Assembly: GCF_000422925.1 (NCBI RefSeq)
Contig: NZ_KE383958.1
Location: forward strand, 189,264 to 246,068
Reading direction: 5' to 3'
DNA from: Paludibacterium yongneupense DSM 18731
Lineage (GTDB): Bacteria > Pseudomonadota > Gammaproteobacteria > Burkholderiales > Chromobacteriaceae
Length of the DNA stretch: 56,805 nt
A model generated the notes under the pieces. It made no database searches and had not been told where the DNA came from. It saw only the letters and a program-made list of their open reading frames with translations. Below, piece after piece: positions 1 through 10,375 of the stretch. Made by a program: the position numbers and the translations under genes. Numbering within the stretch: position 1 is the stretch's first letter; every line of letters begins with the position of its first letter.

Positions 1-662
1 AAGCCGCTCAAGCCGACGCCTCCGCTGCGGTTCCGGCCAAGAAGGTTGCCAAGAAACACGTAGCCAAGAAGCATGTCGCCAAGAAGGCCGCCAAGAAGGT
101 TGAAGCATCGCAAGCCGCTCAAGCCGATGCCTCCGCTGCGGTTCCGGCCAAGAAGGCTGCCAAGAAGCACGTAGCCAAGAAGGCGCACAAGAAGGCCGCC
201 AAGAAGGTTGAAGCTTCGCAAGCCGCTCAAGCCGATGCCTCCGCTGCGGTTCCGGCCAAGAAGGCTGCCAAGAAGCACGTAGCCAAGAAGGCGCACAAGA
301 AGGCCGCCAAGAAGGTTGAAGCTTCGCAAGCCGCTCAAGCCGATGCCTCCGCTGCGGTTCCGGCCAAGAAGGTTGCCAAGAAGCACGTAGCCAAGAAGCA
401 TGTCGCCAAGAAGGCCACCAAGAAGGTTGAAGCATCGCAAGCCGCTCAAGCCGATGATGCCTCCGCCGCGGCTCCGGCCAAGAAGGTTGCCAAGAAGCAT
501 GTAGCCAAGAAGACCCACAAGAAAGTTGCCAAGAAGGTTGAAGCTTCGCAAGCCGCTCAAGCCGACGCTGCCTCCGCTGCAGTTCCGGCCAAGAAGGTTG
601 CCAAGAAGCATGTAGCCAAGAAGCATGTCGCCAAGAAGGCTGCCGCTTCTGCTGCAAACTAA
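1..662 (+). CDS. Histone H1-like Lys/Ala repeat protein (C-terminal part)
   Basis: The open frame enters from the left edge (codons in phase with base 3) and stops at TAA 660-662, leaving at least 219 residues; the start lies outside the window. The protein is nearly all Ala, Lys, Val and His with short linkers such as VEASQAAQADASAAVPA followed by KKVAKKHVAKK-type blocks, in six tandem units of 36-37 residues. Similar Lys/Ala repeat tails are known in bacterial histone H1-like and AlgP-type proteins that bind DNA through charge. A nucleoid-associated role is therefore inferred; no folded domain is visible in the part seen. A strong terminator follows at once, so this is the last gene of its transcript. 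The function of the missing N-terminus cannot be judged. Confidence 0.75.
   Translation, partial: AAQADASAAVPAKKVAKKHVAKKHVAKKAAKKVEASQAAQADASAAVPAKKAAKKHVAKKAHKKAAKKVEASQAAQADASAAVPAKKAAKKHVAKKAHKKAAKKVEASQAAQADASAAVPAKKVAKKHVAKKHVAKKATKKVEASQAAQADDASAAAPAKKVAKKHVAKKTHKKVAKKVEASQAAQADAASAAVPAKKVAKKHVAKKHVAKKAAASAAN
3..659 (+). repeat. In-frame tandem repeat, 108/111 bp units
   Basis: Six copies begin at 3, 114, 222, 330, 441 and 552; the spacings are 111, 108, 108, 111 and 111 bp, and the last copy is cut by the stop codon. All length changes are whole codons, so the array is under coding constraint. Units 2 and 3 are nearly identical at DNA level, which points to recent duplication or conversion. 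The array may continue left of the window. Confidence 0.95.
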
Positions 663-710
663 GCCAGCGCACCAGTGTGTGCCGGAGAAGACCCCGGCAC
701 CGCAATAGAA

Positions 711-740
711 AAAGCCACGGATACCTCCGTGGCTTTTTTT
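711..740 (+). terminator. Rho-independent terminator after the H1-like gene
   Basis: A perfect 11-bp stem (711-721 with 726-736) closes on a TACC loop and runs into seven T residues (734-740). It lies 48 bases after the stop codon. Confidence 0.93.
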
Positions 741-841
741 GCGGGCAGGATTGCCGTGTCCCGTTCGCCGAATCGGCACCGCCGGCCGGTGTGAGCCAGG
801 CTGGCGGTCGCGAGACTCGACCGCCAGCCTGGCGCAAGTCC

Positions 842-3800
842 TCAGAGCAGTACGCGCTCGATGCCGCCGTTGCGGGCTTTCTCGATGTATTCCGGCATCC
901 AGTCGGCACCGAGGATATGGCGCGCCATTTCCACCACGATATAGTCAGCCTCGATGGCGGAATCTTCGCGGTAGCGCGACAGGCCTTGCAGGCAGGATGG
1001 GCATGAGGTCAGTATCTTGACTTGCTGCGCCGGATCGCCCGCCTGCTGAATGGCGACGCCCTTGGCGATTTCTTCCTGCTTGCGGAAGCGGACCTGGGTT
1101 GCGATATCGGGACGGCTGATGGCGGATGTTCCTGCCTCGCCGCAGCAGCGGTCGCTGAGAATCACGCCGCCGCCCATCAACTCGTTGACGACTTTCAACG
1201 GCTGGTAGGCCTTCATCGGGGTGTGGCAGGGGTCGTGGTACATATAGCGCTGACCGCTGATGCCCTCCAGTTTGAGCCCCTTCTCCATCAGATACTCGTG
1301 AATATCAAGGATGCGGCAGCCCGGGAATATTTCTTCAAAACGATATTTGATCAGTTGGTCATAGCAGGTACCGCAGCTGACGACGACAGTACGGATGTCG
1401 AGGTAGTTGAGGGTATTGGCTACGCGGTGGAACAGCACACGGTTCTCCGTGGTGATTTGCTCACCCTTGGCTGTCGACCCCGTTGCCGCCTGCGGGTAGC
1501 CGCAGCACAGGTAGCCGGGAGGCAGCACGGTTTGTACGCCGACATGCCACAGCATGGCCTGGGTCGCCAGGCCGACCTGGCTGAACAGCCGTTCGGAGCC
1601 GCAGCCCGGGAAGTAAAATACCGCTTCCGCATCATCTGCCAGTTCTGCCTGGCGGATGACAGGGACCACGGTGGGGTCTTCCAGATCGAGCAGGGCGCGC
1701 GCGGTTTTTTTCGGGAGCCCGCCGGGCATCGGTTTGTTGATGAAGTGGACGACCTGGGCTTTGAGCGTCGGTTTCTCCACCGTCGCGGGCGGGTGGCGCG
1801 TCTGATCGCCGATCAGGCCGAAGCGGCGTGCGACCATATGCGCGCTGCGTTGCGCGAGATAGCCCCAGCGTATCATGCCCGTGCGCAGCATCTTGATCGT
1901 GGCCGGATCCTTGGCGTTGAGAAAAGCCATGCCCAGTGCGGTGCCGGGATTGAAGCGTTTTTTGCCGACTTTGCGCAGGAAGCTGCGCATCGCAATGGAA
2001 ACGTCGCCAAAATCGATATTGACCGGACAGGGGTTCACGCAGCGATGACAGGTCGTGCAATGGTCGGCGACATCGGACAGTTCATCGAAATGTTTGATGC
2101 TGACTCCGCGGCGCGTCTGCTCTTCGTACAGGAAGGCCTCGGTCAGCAATCCGACTCCGAGAATCTTGTTGCGCGGAGAATAGAGCAGATTGGCGCGCGG
2201 AACATGAGTCGAGCACACGGGCTTGCACTTGCCGCAACGCAGGCAGTCCTTGACCGAGTCGGCAATCTGACCGATGTCGGACTGTTCCAGAATCAGCGAC
2301 TCGGCACCCAGCAGTTCAAACGACGGCGTGTAGGCCATACGCAGGTCGGAGCCGGGCATCAGCTTGCCGCGATTGAAATGGCCATTCGGATCGATGCGGC
2401 GCTTGTAGTCGACAAAGGGCGCCAGTTCGGCCTCGGTCAGGAATTCCAGTTTGGTGATGCCGATGCCGTGCTCGCCCGAAATCACGCCATCCAGTTCGCG
2501 GGCCAGTGCCATGATGCGCGCCACGGCCTGGTGCGCGTCGTGGAGCATGCGGTAATCGTCGGAGTTTACTGGCAGGTTCGTGTGGACATTGCCGTCGCCA
2601 GCATGCATGTGCAAGGCGACGAAGACGCGGCCGCGCAGCACTTTCTGGTGAATCGTCCGCAGTGCCTGCAATATCGGAGCGTCGGTCTTGCCGGCAAACA
2701 TCGATTCGAGGTCGGCCAGGAGTTCCGCTTTCCAGCTGACTCGCAGCTGGAAGTCGCGCATGGCGATGAAGACCGTCTCGGGGCGATGGCCGACGATGTG
2801 GCTCGCCGCTTCGGGCCAGCGTGCGGCGAATTCCTCCCACGGTGCATCGAGGTTGGCCAGCAGCCAGTTCCAGCGTGCCTTTACCGCCTCGATCAGACCC
2901 AGGGCGCCATCGCGCCGGTCGCCGAGCAAGGTGTCGGCGGAGACGGTGTCGCCCTCGGTATCGACCGGCAGGCGGCCATGGAAGAATTCGGCCAGGGCGT
3001 CGAGCAGGCGAATCTTGTTGCTGATGGACAACTCGATATTGATGCGCTCGATGCCATCCGAATAGTCGCCCAGGCGCGGCAGGGGAATCACCACGTCCTC
3101 GTTGATCTTGAAGGCATTGGTATGGCGAGCGATGGCGGCGGTGCGGGCGCGGTCGAGCCAGAAGCGCTTGCGCGTTTCCTCGGTAACGGCAATGAAGCCT
3201 TCCCCTGTGCGCGCGTTGGCCAGTCTTACGACATGGCTGGCGGCTTCGGCTACGGCCGCCTCGTTGTCCGAAACGATATCGGCGACCAGCACCATCTTGG
3301 GTCTGCCGCGCGATTTGGCCTTGCTGGCGTAGCCGACTGCGCGCACATAGCGCCAGTCCAGGTGCTCGAGGCCGGCGAGCGCAACCTGCGGATTGGCATC
3401 GAGGTAGTCCTTGATCTCGACGATGGCCGGTGTCGCCTGCGCCACGGTGCCGAAAAACTCGAGGCAGACGGTGCGGATATGGTCCGGCATGCGGTGCAGT
3501 ACGAAGCGCGCGCTGGTGATGATGCCGTCGCACCCTTCTTTCTGGACACCGGGCAGTCCGGACAGGAATTTGTCGGTGACATCCTTGCCGAGCCCGACTT
3601 TACGGAAGGAGGCGCCGGGAATCTCGAGCTCGGCCGAAGACAGTATGGTGCTGCCGTCGTCGTCGAGGCGGGATACGCGGAAACGTGCGACCCCGATGTC
3701 GTGGATCTTGCCGAAATTGTGGTCCAGGCGTTCGATGAACTGCCAGTTGCCATCGGGGTCGACCATTTTCCAGCTGGCGAGATTGTCGAGCGCGGTGCCC

Positions 3801-4678
3801 CAGAGTACGGCTTTTTTCCCGCCAGCGTTCATCGCTACGTTGCCGCCGATACAGGATGCATCGGCCGAAGTGGGGTCGACGGCGAACACGAGACCGGCGG
3901 CGGCGGCGGCTTCGGATACGCGGGCGGTCACGACGCCTGCGCCGCACTGGATGGTGGCGTGGGTGCCGGCATGCCCGGGCAGGGCGATATATTCGACGCC
4001 GTCGTGACGGTCGAGTTTCTCCGTGTTGATGACAGCCGAAAGGCGGTCGAGGGGCACGGCTCCGCCGTTGTAGCCGGTACCGCCGCCGCGCGGGATCAGC
4101 GTCAGCCCCAGCTCGATGCAGGCGCGCACGAGCGGGGCGATTTCAGCTTCGCTATCGGGGCATAGCACTACGAATGGGTATTCAACGCGCCAGTCGGTCG
4201 CATCGGTCACATGCGATACCCGGGCCAGCCCGTCGAACATGATGTTGTCGCGACGAGTGAGCTGGCCCACCCGCTTCAGGATACGCGCGCGCAATAGACG
4301 GGTTTCCTCGAAGCGGCTCTCGAAACGTTCGACGGCGAGGCGGGCGGCGGCGATCATGCTGTCGACCTTCTCGTTGCCTTCTCGCCGTTTCTCGATTTCG
4401 TTGAGCCGGTGCTGCATGGCCGCGACCAGTGCAGACAGGCGCTTCGGGTTGTCCAGCAGGTCGTCGACCAGATAGGGGTTACGGTCGACGACCCAGATGT
4501 CGCCCAGAACTTCGAACAACATGCGGGCGGAGCGGCCGGTCTTGCGTTCGCCGCGTAAGGATTCCAGCGTCTGCCACATCTGTTCGCCCAGCAGGCGGAT
4601 GATGATTTCGCGGTCTGAATAGGATGTGTAGTTATACGGGATCTCGCGAACCCGCATGGGGGGCGTCGTGCTGTTCAT
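842..4678 (-). CDS. FAD-linked oxidase fused to Fe-S and cysteine-rich domains (DUF3683 type)
   Basis: A 1278-residue oxidoreductase. The N-terminal ~150 residues match the DUF3683 extension found on a betaproteobacterial family. A FAD-binding PCMH/GlcD-type domain follows, with the glycine-rich [10 protein letters not shown] near residue 198. Two 4Fe-4S motifs follow, [11 protein letters not shown] (~811) and [12 protein letters not shown] (~873), then two CCG-type cysteine motifs, CCGYPQ (~1057) and CCGEAG (~1180), as in GlpC/LldE-like subunits. The plan is that of D-lactate or D-2-hydroxyacid dehydrogenases (YdiJ-like) that pass electrons from FAD through Fe-S centres to the respiratory chain. 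The substrate cannot be read from sequence; D-lactate or D-2-hydroxyglutarate is a reasonable guess. The ATG at 4678 has only a weak GAG ribosome site. The gene stands alone, 134 bp downstream of pdxA on the same strand. Confidence 0.88.
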   Translation of the reverse strand: MNSTTPPMRVREIPYNYTSYSDREIIIRLLGEQMWQTLESLRGERKTGRSARMLFEVLGDIWVVDRNPYLVDDLLDNPKRLSALVAAMQHRLNEIEKRREGNEKVDSMIAAARLAVERFESRFEETRLLRARILKRVGQLTRRDNIMFDGLARVSHVTDATDWRVEYPFVVLCPDSEAEIAPLVRACIELGLTLIPRGGGTGYNGGAVPLDRLSAVINTEKLDRHDGVEYIALPGHAGTHATIQCGAGVVTARVSEAAAAAGLVFAVDPTSADASCIGGNVAMNAGGKKAVLWGTALDNLASWKMVDPDGNWQFIERLDHNFGKIHDIGVARFRVSRLDDDGSTILSSAELEIPGASFRKVGLGKDVTDKFLSGLPGVQKEGCDGIITSARFVLHRMPDHIRTVCLEFFGTVAQATPAIVEIKDYLDANPQVALAGLEHLDWRYVRAVGYASKAKSRGRPKMVLVADIVSDNEAAVAEAASHVVRLANARTGEGFIAVTEETRKRFWLDRARTAAIARHTNAFKINEDVVIPLPRLGDYSDGIERINIELSISNKIRLLDALAEFFHGRLPVDTEGDTVSADTLLGDRRDGALGLIEAVKARWNWLLANLDAPWEEFAARWPEAASHIVGHRPETVFIAMRDFQLRVSWKAELLADLESMFAGKTDAPILQALRTIHQKVLRGRVFVALHMHAGDGNVHTNLPVNSDDYRMLHDAHQAVARIMALARELDGVISGEHGIGITKLEFLTEAELAPFVDYKRRIDPNGHFNRGKLMPGSDLRMAYTPSFELLGAESLILEQSDIGQIADSVKDCLRCGKCKPVCSTHVPRANLLYSPRNKILGVGLLTEAFLYEEQTRRGVSIKHFDELSDVADHCTTCHRCVNPCPVNIDFGDVSIAMRSFLRKVGKKRFNPGTALGMAFLNAKDPATIKMLRTGMIRWGYLAQRSAHMVARRFGLIGDQTRHPPATVEKPTLKAQVVHFINKPMPGGLPKKTARALLDLEDPTVVPVIRQAELADDAEAVFYFPGCGSERLFSQVGLATQAMLWHVGVQTVLPPGYLCCGYPQAATGSTAKGEQITTENRVLFHRVANTLNYLDIRTVVVSCGTCYDQLIKYRFEEIFPGCRILDIHEYLMEKGLKLEGISGQRYMYHDPCHTPMKAYQPLKVVNELMGGGVILSDRCCGEAGTSAISRPDIATQVRFRKQEEIAKGVAIQQAGDPAQQVKILTSCPSCLQGLSRYREDSAIEADYIVVEMARHILGADWMPEYIEKARNGGIERVLL

Positions 4679-4812
4679 TGTCCACTGCTCGGCGTTATGG
4701 TTATCGTGCTTGAGTGTATCCGAATTGCTGCGTCGCGAAAAATGCTGCCGGCAACAGGGTTATACGCGGAAGCGATTGTTTTTACGTCGAAATGCCTGTG
4801 ACGGGGCGACAG

Positions 4813-5787
4813 TCAAGCCGAATGGGCGGCGAGTTCGCCGGCCAGCTTGAGCGCCGCGAAGAGGCTGCCGGAGTCGGCGCGGCCGCTGCCGGCCAATTCG
4901 AGTGCGGTACCGTGGTCGACCGAGGTGCGGATAAACGGCAACCCGAGGGTGATATTGATGCCGTGGCCGAAAGAGGCGTATTTCAGCACCGGGAGGCCCT
5001 GGTCGTGGTACATCGCGAGAACGGCGTCGCAGCATGCGAGCTTGTCCGGATTGAACAGGGTATCGGCGGGGAGCGGGCCGCTCAGATGCCAGCCCTCCTG
5101 GCGCAGGAGGTCGAGCACCGGAGCGATGGCATCGATCTCTTCGCGTCCCATATGCCCGCTTTCGCCTGCGTGGGGATTCAGGGCTGCGACCAGAATGCGC
5201 GGCGCAGGCAGCCCGAAGCGGGTCACCAGATCCTTGTGCAGGATACGCAGGGTGCGCTCGAGCCCTTCGCGGGTGATCGCGGCCGGAACCTCGGCCAGCG
5301 GCAGGTGCGTCGTCGCGAGCGCGACGCGCATGCCGCCTCCGGTCAGCATCATGACGACCTGGTCGGTCTCGCTTTGCTGGGCCAGGTATTCGGTATGTCC
5401 GGTAAAGGCGATGCCGGCGTCGTTGATGATGCCTTTGTGCACCGGTGCGGTGACGAGCGCCGCGAATTCGCCGCTCAGGCAGCCGTCCAGCGCACGGTCC
5501 AGGGTGTCGAGCACATAGCGGGCATTGGCGGCATCGAGCCGGCCGGCGATTTCCTGGCGCGCGAGCGGCAGGTGCAGGACTTCGATCTCGCCAGCCTGCG
5601 GTAGGCGCGAGGGCTGGTAATCGCGCAGGACGGCGCCGACTCCGAGCAGTTGGGCGCGTCGTGCCAGCAACTCGCGGTCCGCGATGACGACCCGCCGCGG
5701 TCCGCCCGGCTGGAAGCCCAGTTGCAGCACCAGATCCGGGCCGATGCCGGCGGGCTCGCCCGCCGTGATGACGATGGTTTCTGGCAT
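4813..5787 (-). CDS. pdxA: 4-hydroxythreonine-4-phosphate dehydrogenase
   Basis: PdxA oxidises 4-phosphohydroxy-L-threonine with NAD in the DXP-dependent pyridoxal phosphate pathway. The 324-residue protein (E. coli 329) opens with [13 protein letters not shown]. It keeps the metal-binding histidines in FTGHTEYLA, in [12 protein letters not shown] and in [12 protein letters not shown], and the [11 protein letters not shown] motif near the end. An upstream in-frame ATG at 5925 lies inside surA and was rejected; 5787 starts 4 bases after the surA stop and gives the family N-terminus. It is the third gene of lptD-surA-pdxA. In E. coli ksgA follows, but here it does not, and the next gene is an unrelated oxidoreductase. 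Confidence 0.96.
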   Translation of the reverse strand: MPETIVITAGEPAGIGPDLVLQLGFQPGGPRRVVIADRELLARRAQLLGVGAVLRDYQPSRLPQAGEIEVLHLPLARQEIAGRLDAANARYVLDTLDRALDGCLSGEFAALVTAPVHKGIINDAGIAFTGHTEYLAQQSETDQVVMMLTGGGMRVALATTHLPLAEVPAAITREGLERTLRILHKDLVTRFGLPAPRILVAALNPHAGESGHMGREEIDAIAPVLDLLRQEGWHLSGPLPADTLFNPDKLACCDAVLAMYHDQGLPVLKYASFGHGINITLGLPFIRTSVDHGTALELAGSGRADSGSLFAALKLAGELAAHSA

Positions 5788-5791
5788 GTCG

Positions 5792-7078
5792 TTATTTGTC
5801 GTCGAGGTGATCTTCGATAAAGGCGGCATCGCGCAGCTGGCGCATCCAGTCGAGATAGGCTTCTTCCACCTTGCGGGAACGAATCTGCTGCTTGACCTGC
5901 ATTTTCTCGCGTTCGCCGGCCACATCCTGAGTGCGTTTGCCCAGCAGTTCTATCAAATGCCAGCCGAAAGGCGAGCGGACCGGTTCGGACAGGGTGTTCG
6001 GCGGCAGCGCCAGCATGGCCTTCTCGAATTCCGGCACGGTATCGCCAAGATTGACCCACCCCAGATCGCCGCCCTTGTTGGCGCTGCCATCGTCAGAATA
6101 GAGTTTGGCGGTTTCGGCGAAGCTCGCCCCGCGCAGGATGCGGTCGCGAATCTGCAGAATGCGGGTCTTGGCGTCGCTGTCCGATACCGCTTCATTGGTG
6201 CGGACCAGAATATGCTCGACATGGTATTGCTCGACCAGTTGCGGCCCGGAGTTGTTGCGCTTCTCTTCCAGCTGGAATATGAAGAAACCCTGCTGGGTCC
6301 GGATCACGCCAGTGTGTTGCCCGGGCGCGAGTTTTTCCAGCAAGGCCACGAAGTCGGGGGGCAGGCTGGCGGCGGGGCGCCAGCCGAGTTCGCCGCCTTT
6401 CAGCGCATTTCCGCTATTGGAATACGTGGCTGCGACCTTGCCGAAAGCCTGGCCGGCATCGAGTTCGGACAGCGCCTTGTTAGCCTTGCGGGATAATTCT
6501 TCGAGCAGTTTTCCGTCCGCGCGTTCAGGAACCTCGACCAGAACGTTGGCGAGACGGTACTCGGTATTATTGGCGAACTGGGCGCTCTTCAGAACCTGTT
6601 CCACCTCGGTGTCGCTGACGCTGACATGCGATTCAACCTCGTTCTGCCGCAGCCGGGCAGTCAACATTTCGCGCCTGACCTCCTGGCGGAAGTGCTCGAA
6701 GGTCGTGCCGTCGCGGGCCAGCTGCGCCTTCATGCCCGCCAGATCGAGTTTGTTCTGCTTCGCCAGCCGCAGCACGGTCTGATCGATCTCGCTGTCATCG
6801 ATCTTGACGTTGTTGTTGGCGGCAAACTGCGACAGCAGTTGCTCGTTGATCATCTGATCGAGGACCTGACGCGACATCACGGCCTGATCGGGCGGAGCGA
6901 TGTGCTGGGTCTGCAGGCTGCGTGTGGCCTGGGCAACGCGCTGCTGCAGGTCGAGGCTGGTGATGATGTCCTTGTTCACCACCGCGACGATGCGATCGAC
7001 TTCCTGGACGCTGGCTGCGTGCACGACCGGCATGGACAGGACGAGCAGCAGGGCTAGCAGGTTCTTTTTCATATTCAT
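5792..7078 (-). CDS. surA: Periplasmic chaperone/peptidyl-prolyl isomerase SurA
   Basis: SurA escorts unfolded outer-membrane proteins, LptD among them, across the periplasm to the BAM complex. The 428-residue protein has a signal peptide ([21 protein letters not shown]), a SurA_N chaperone region (~25-165), and two parvulin domains around residues 170-275 and 280-385. The second starts at [11 protein letters not shown] and is the more canonical. Its ATG at 7078 overlaps the lptD TGA (ATGA), so the two are probably translationally coupled, and pdxA follows after 4 bases. A second ATG two codons in is also possible. Confidence 0.96.
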   Translation of the reverse strand: MNMKKNLLALLLVLSMPVVHAASVQEVDRIVAVVNKDIITSLDLQQRVAQATRSLQTQHIAPPDQAVMSRQVLDQMINEQLLSQFAANNNVKIDDSEIDQTVLRLAKQNKLDLAGMKAQLARDGTTFEHFRQEVRREMLTARLRQNEVESHVSVSDTEVEQVLKSAQFANNTEYRLANVLVEVPERADGKLLEELSRKANKALSELDAGQAFGKVAATYSNSGNALKGGELGWRPAASLPPDFVALLEKLAPGQHTGVIRTQQGFFIFQLEEKRNNSGPQLVEQYHVEHILVRTNEAVSDSDAKTRILQIRDRILRGASFAETAKLYSDDGSANKGGDLGWVNLGDTVPEFEKAMLALPPNTLSEPVRSPFGWHLIELLGKRTQDVAGEREKMQVKQQIRSRKVEEAYLDWMRQLRDAAFIEDHLDDK

Positions 7079-9309
7079 GGTTGAGACTCGTTAGTCTTGG
7101 TGTAACCGGGGATGGCGAGGCGCAGGGTTTCAAGCGGACTGGTTCCGAGATCGCCCAGGCCCTTCAGTTCTATCTGGAAGAAGATGCTGTTGGTAACATT
7201 GACGTAGTTGGTCACATAGCGGTCGGCCACCAGCCGCAGCGTCCAGCAGCCCTCGTTGTACTCGACCCCGGCCAGGGTGTCGAGCGCTTGCTTGTCTTGC
7301 AGCGAGTATTGCTTGTGGAAGAGTGCGTACCAGTTGCGGGTCAGCGGCCACTGGAAGCCGAAGTCGATTTGGTGCAGGTCTTGCAGATTGCCGTCGACGT
7401 CGGTCTGGCCCTCGCGCTGGAAGCGCAGACGCAGGCTGACCGTCTTGCCGGTCGCCGGCTGATAGCGCAGTTGCGCGTTATATTGCTGCGACTGGCGGCT
7501 GATCGGATCGTATTCGAGCAAGCTGTCGAAGTTCCAGTGTTCGATCGGCTCGCCGGCCAGGCTGACCAGATAATTCGAATTCGAATCGTGGGTGACGATG
7601 GTGCCGCTGCTATTGATGTACTGCTTGTTCAGATAGTAACGCTGCCCGACCATCAGGCGCGCGATTTCGCGCCCGGTGTCGACATTGAGCATACGCGTGG
7701 TCAGCCCCCCGGTCAGGTCGTTGGCGCCATTGATGCGGTCGCCGCCGGAGAAGTCGTTCTCCGAGTACAGGCGCGCGAAGCTGAAGTCGTTGAGCGAGCT
7801 GTCGAAGGCCGGGATCTTGCTCTGGTCGCGCACCGGAACATACAGATAGTAGAGGCGCGGTTCCAGCGTCTGGGTGTAGTTGGTCCCCCCCAGCGTCGTG
7901 TCGCGGTCGAAATACAGCCCGCTGTCGGTGCTGAATATGGGCAGCGTGCGCGTGATGCTGTGCTCGGCGGTCCCGCTATAGGCCGACAGATCGTAATAGG
8001 TGTAATTGACCCCGATCTTCGGTTTGACGAAACCCCACATCTGGTCGAAATTCCAGCTGACGCTCGGGTAGAGTATCGTGCGATCGCCTTCCTGCAGGGT
8101 CGGATGCGAAAAACGCGTGATGCTGCTGGTCAGGTTGGCGCTGAAATTTGCAGGCAGGCTCTGGTTGGCGCTGAAGCTCAGCTGCGGCAGCAGCGCATAG
8201 GGCGGGGTGACGCTATTGCTGGTGTTCTGCAGCGTCTGATAGCGCTGCGCGACCAGCCCGGTCGAGGCCGAACCGCCATTCCAGCTGTAGGCATAGTTGA
8301 CCCAGGCCTGACGCAGCAGATTGGTATTGTCGGCGATCGTGATGCGGTCGGCAAAGTCGGTGAAATAGTTGTCGTCGGACACGGTGGTCGCGTCGACGCC
8401 CATCGTCAGGCCCGGCGCCAGTGTCTGGGTGTGCTTTACCGACCACAGATAGCGGTGCGTGTTGGTGGTCGGGTCGTTCAAACGCTGGTCGGTGTATATC
8501 GTGCCCGAATAGTCCGGCTGCAGGTAGCGCAGCTCGAGCCCCAGGCCCGTGCCGTGCGTCTGCGAGTAGCTGGGAGTGATCGTCGCGTCATAATTCGGCG
8601 CGATATTCCAGTAGTAGGGCAGGGCGATGCCCAGGCCGCGGGTGCCGCTGGTGAACGACGGCACCAGCAGACCCGACTTGCGGTTGCCGTCCAGCGGAAA
8701 GTCTATCCATGGGGTGTAGAGCAGGGGAACGCCCTGGAACTGGATCCAGGCGTTGTGCGCCACGCCGACCTCGGTGGTGTAATCGAGGTCCAGCCGCGAG
8801 GACACCAGATACCACGAATCGTCGTTGACCGAGCAGGTCGTTGCGCGCGAGTTGTACAGGGCATAGCGATCCGGGCCGCGGAATTCGACCCGTTCGCCGT
8901 TGCCGCGCAACACCATCGGCGGCGTTCCGCCCGAGAACACCGGTTTTTGTCCGTCGCCGGTGTGGGTGTCCATATCGTAGGTGATGGTGGTGCCATCGAC
9001 CCGTTCGTGCGGTCGGGTCAGGGTGAAGCGATCTCCCCCCTTGAGTTCATTCTTGTCCTGGTAGTAGTCGAGCCAGTCGGAAGTCAGCCGTGCATCGTCG
9101 CGCGTTACCACGACATTTCCCCGCGCTTTCAGGACCTTGTTCATCTCCCCGTCCAGCTTGTCGGCAGTCAGATGCGTCTGACCCTCGACCTTGGCAGGGG
9201 TGGCAACAGGTTCCGGAAAGTCATCGGAATATGCATGCTGCATTGAAAACGCGGCGGCTAGCGCCAAAGCTATCGGTGTCTTTTGGATTCTGGGCATGCA
9301 CAAAGCCAT
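7075..9309 (-). CDS. lptD: LPS-assembly outer-membrane protein LptD
   Basis: LptD, with the lipoprotein LptE, inserts lipopolysaccharide into the outer leaflet. The frame stays open to 9429, but that would overlap the divergent amgK start. ATG 9309 (744 residues) or 9297 (740) both give a signal peptide ending near SMQHAYS, followed by an OstA/LptA-like jellyroll (~30-170) and a C-terminal beta-barrel. Neither start has a clear ribosome site. Cys in TTCSVNDDSW and Cys in EGCWTLRL can pair, but the mature N-terminus shows no cysteine and the C-terminal site has one Cys, not the CC pair of E. coli, so one long-range disulfide is expected, not two. First gene of lptD-surA-pdxA. Confidence 0.95.
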   Translation of the reverse strand: MALCMPRIQKTPIALALAAAFSMQHAYSDDFPEPVATPAKVEGQTHLTADKLDGEMNKVLKARGNVVVTRDDARLTSDWLDYYQDKNELKGGDRFTLTRPHERVDGTTITYDMDTHTGDGQKPVFSGGTPPMVLRGNGERVEFRGPDRYALYNSRATTCSVNDDSWYLVSSRLDLDYTTEVGVAHNAWIQFQGVPLLYTPWIDFPLDGNRKSGLLVPSFTSGTRGLGIALPYYWNIAPNYDATITPSYSQTHGTGLGLELRYLQPDYSGTIYTDQRLNDPTTNTHRYLWSVKHTQTLAPGLTMGVDATTVSDDNYFTDFADRITIADNTNLLRQAWVNYAYSWNGGSASTGLVAQRYQTLQNTSNSVTPPYALLPQLSFSANQSLPANFSANLTSSITRFSHPTLQEGDRTILYPSVSWNFDQMWGFVKPKIGVNYTYYDLSAYSGTAEHSITRTLPIFSTDSGLYFDRDTTLGGTNYTQTLEPRLYYLYVPVRDQSKIPAFDSSLNDFSFARLYSENDFSGGDRINGANDLTGGLTTRMLNVDTGREIARLMVGQRYYLNKQYINSSGTIVTHDSNSNYLVSLAGEPIEHWNFDSLLEYDPISRQSQQYNAQLRYQPATGKTVSLRLRFQREGQTDVDGNLQDLHQIDFGFQWPLTRNWYALFHKQYSLQDKQALDTLAGVEYNEGCWTLRLVADRYVTNYVNVTNSIFFQIELKGLGDLGTSPLETLRLAIPGYTKTNESQP

Positions 9310-9370
9310 ATCGTGGGGGCTGTCAGCGGTATAAAATCGCACAATTCTACCAGTACCGCAATCAACCGAC

Positions 9371-10375
9371 ATGCAGCGATTAGCCCAACTTAAGGCGTGG
9401 CTTGCCACGCAACACGCAGGAGTTGACATTCGGGTGGACTTTGCCGCCGCCGATGCCGACTTCCGGCGCTATTTCCGCGCGACGTTTCCGGACGCCTCGA
9501 CGCGCATCGTGATGGACGCGCCGCCCGATAAAATGGACACCGCTCCCTATGTCCGCGCGCGTGAAGTCCTGTCCATGCTCAATGTCCCCGCCATTTACGC
9601 ATGCGACGCCGGGCAAGGCTTCCTCGAACTCGAGGACCTCGGGCGGGTGACCTTCATGGCCGCGCTGCAACAAGAGGGCGATGCGCTCACGACGCACACC
9701 CTGTTGCTGGAAGCGATAGACAGCCTGATCGAAATGCAGCTCGCGAGTCGCCCGGGAGTGTTGCCCGATTACGACGCCACACTCCTCGCGCGCGAAATGG
9801 AGCTGTTTCCCGAGTGGTTCGTCGGACACGAACTGAAAAAAACGCTGAACGACGATCAGCGCCGGACCTGGGAGACGATGGTCGCGGCATTGCTGGCGCG
9901 TGCGCTCGCGCAGCCCCGCGTTTTCGTCCATCGCGATTTTATCGTCCGCAACCTGATGCTGACCCCGGGGCGTCCCGGCGTGCTCGATTTCCAGGATGCG
10001 GTATACGGACCGATCACCTACGATCTGGTATCCCTGCTGCGCGATGCCTTTATCGAGTTCGAGGAGCAGCAGGTCATCGATCTGGTCGTGCGCTACTGGG
10101 AGAAGGCGCGTAAGGCAGGCTTGCCCGTGACGGCGAATATCGATGACTTCTATCGCGATTTCGAGTGGATGGGCGTGCAGCGCCATCTTAAGGTGGCCGG
10201 TATTTTCTGTCGTCTCCACCACCGCGACGGCAAGGACCGCTACTTGCCCGAAGTCCCGCGCTTCCTGTCGTATCTGAAAAAGACCACGCGCCGCTATGTC
10301 GAGCTGGCCCCCCTGTACCGGCTGATCGTGGATATCGCCGGCGACGACAGCGTGCAAACCGGATATACCTTCTGA
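9371..10375 (+). CDS. amgK: N-acetylmuramate/N-acetylglucosamine anomeric kinase
   Basis: An aminoglycoside-phosphotransferase-fold kinase of 334 residues with the Brenner motif FVHRDFIVRNLML (~185-197) and the metal-binding VLDFQDAVYGP. The next gene encodes a MurU-type uridylyltransferase and lptD is divergent upstream, the same arrangement as lptD/amgK-murU in Pseudomonas. There AmgK phosphorylates MurNAc at C1, so that peptidoglycan sugar is recycled to UDP-MurNAc without passing MurA, the fosfomycin target. The assignment rests on fold plus this conserved context. No strong ribosome site precedes the ATG. The lptD-amgK gap is 61 bp and must hold both promoters. The stop overlaps murU by one base. 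Confidence 0.9.
   Translation: MQRLAQLKAWLATQHAGVDIRVDFAAADADFRRYFRATFPDASTRIVMDAPPDKMDTAPYVRAREVLSMLNVPAIYACDAGQGFLELEDLGRVTFMAALQQEGDALTTHTLLLEAIDSLIEMQLASRPGVLPDYDATLLAREMELFPEWFVGHELKKTLNDDQRRTWETMVAALLARALAQPRVFVHRDFIVRNLMLTPGRPGVLDFQDAVYGPITYDLVSLLRDAFIEFEEQQVIDLVVRYWEKARKAGLPVTANIDDFYRDFEWMGVQRHLKVAGIFCRLHHRDGKDRYLPEVPRFLSYLKKTTRRYVELAPLYRLIVDIAGDDSVQTGYTF

Noticed and set aside
1-662. CRISPR-like or satellite repeat array
   Set aside because: The repeats are in-frame coding units with codon-sized length changes and no unique spacers.
1022-4165. Plus-strand open frame of 1047 codons opposite the DUF3683 oxidoreductase
   Set aside because: The minus-strand protein has clear domains and motifs; the plus frame is a low-complexity, His/Gly/Ala-rich mirror produced by high-G+C codon bias.
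7081-9246. Plus-strand open frame of 721 codons opposite lptD
   Set aside because: It has no recognisable domain and the strand is already used by lptD with signal peptide and barrel.
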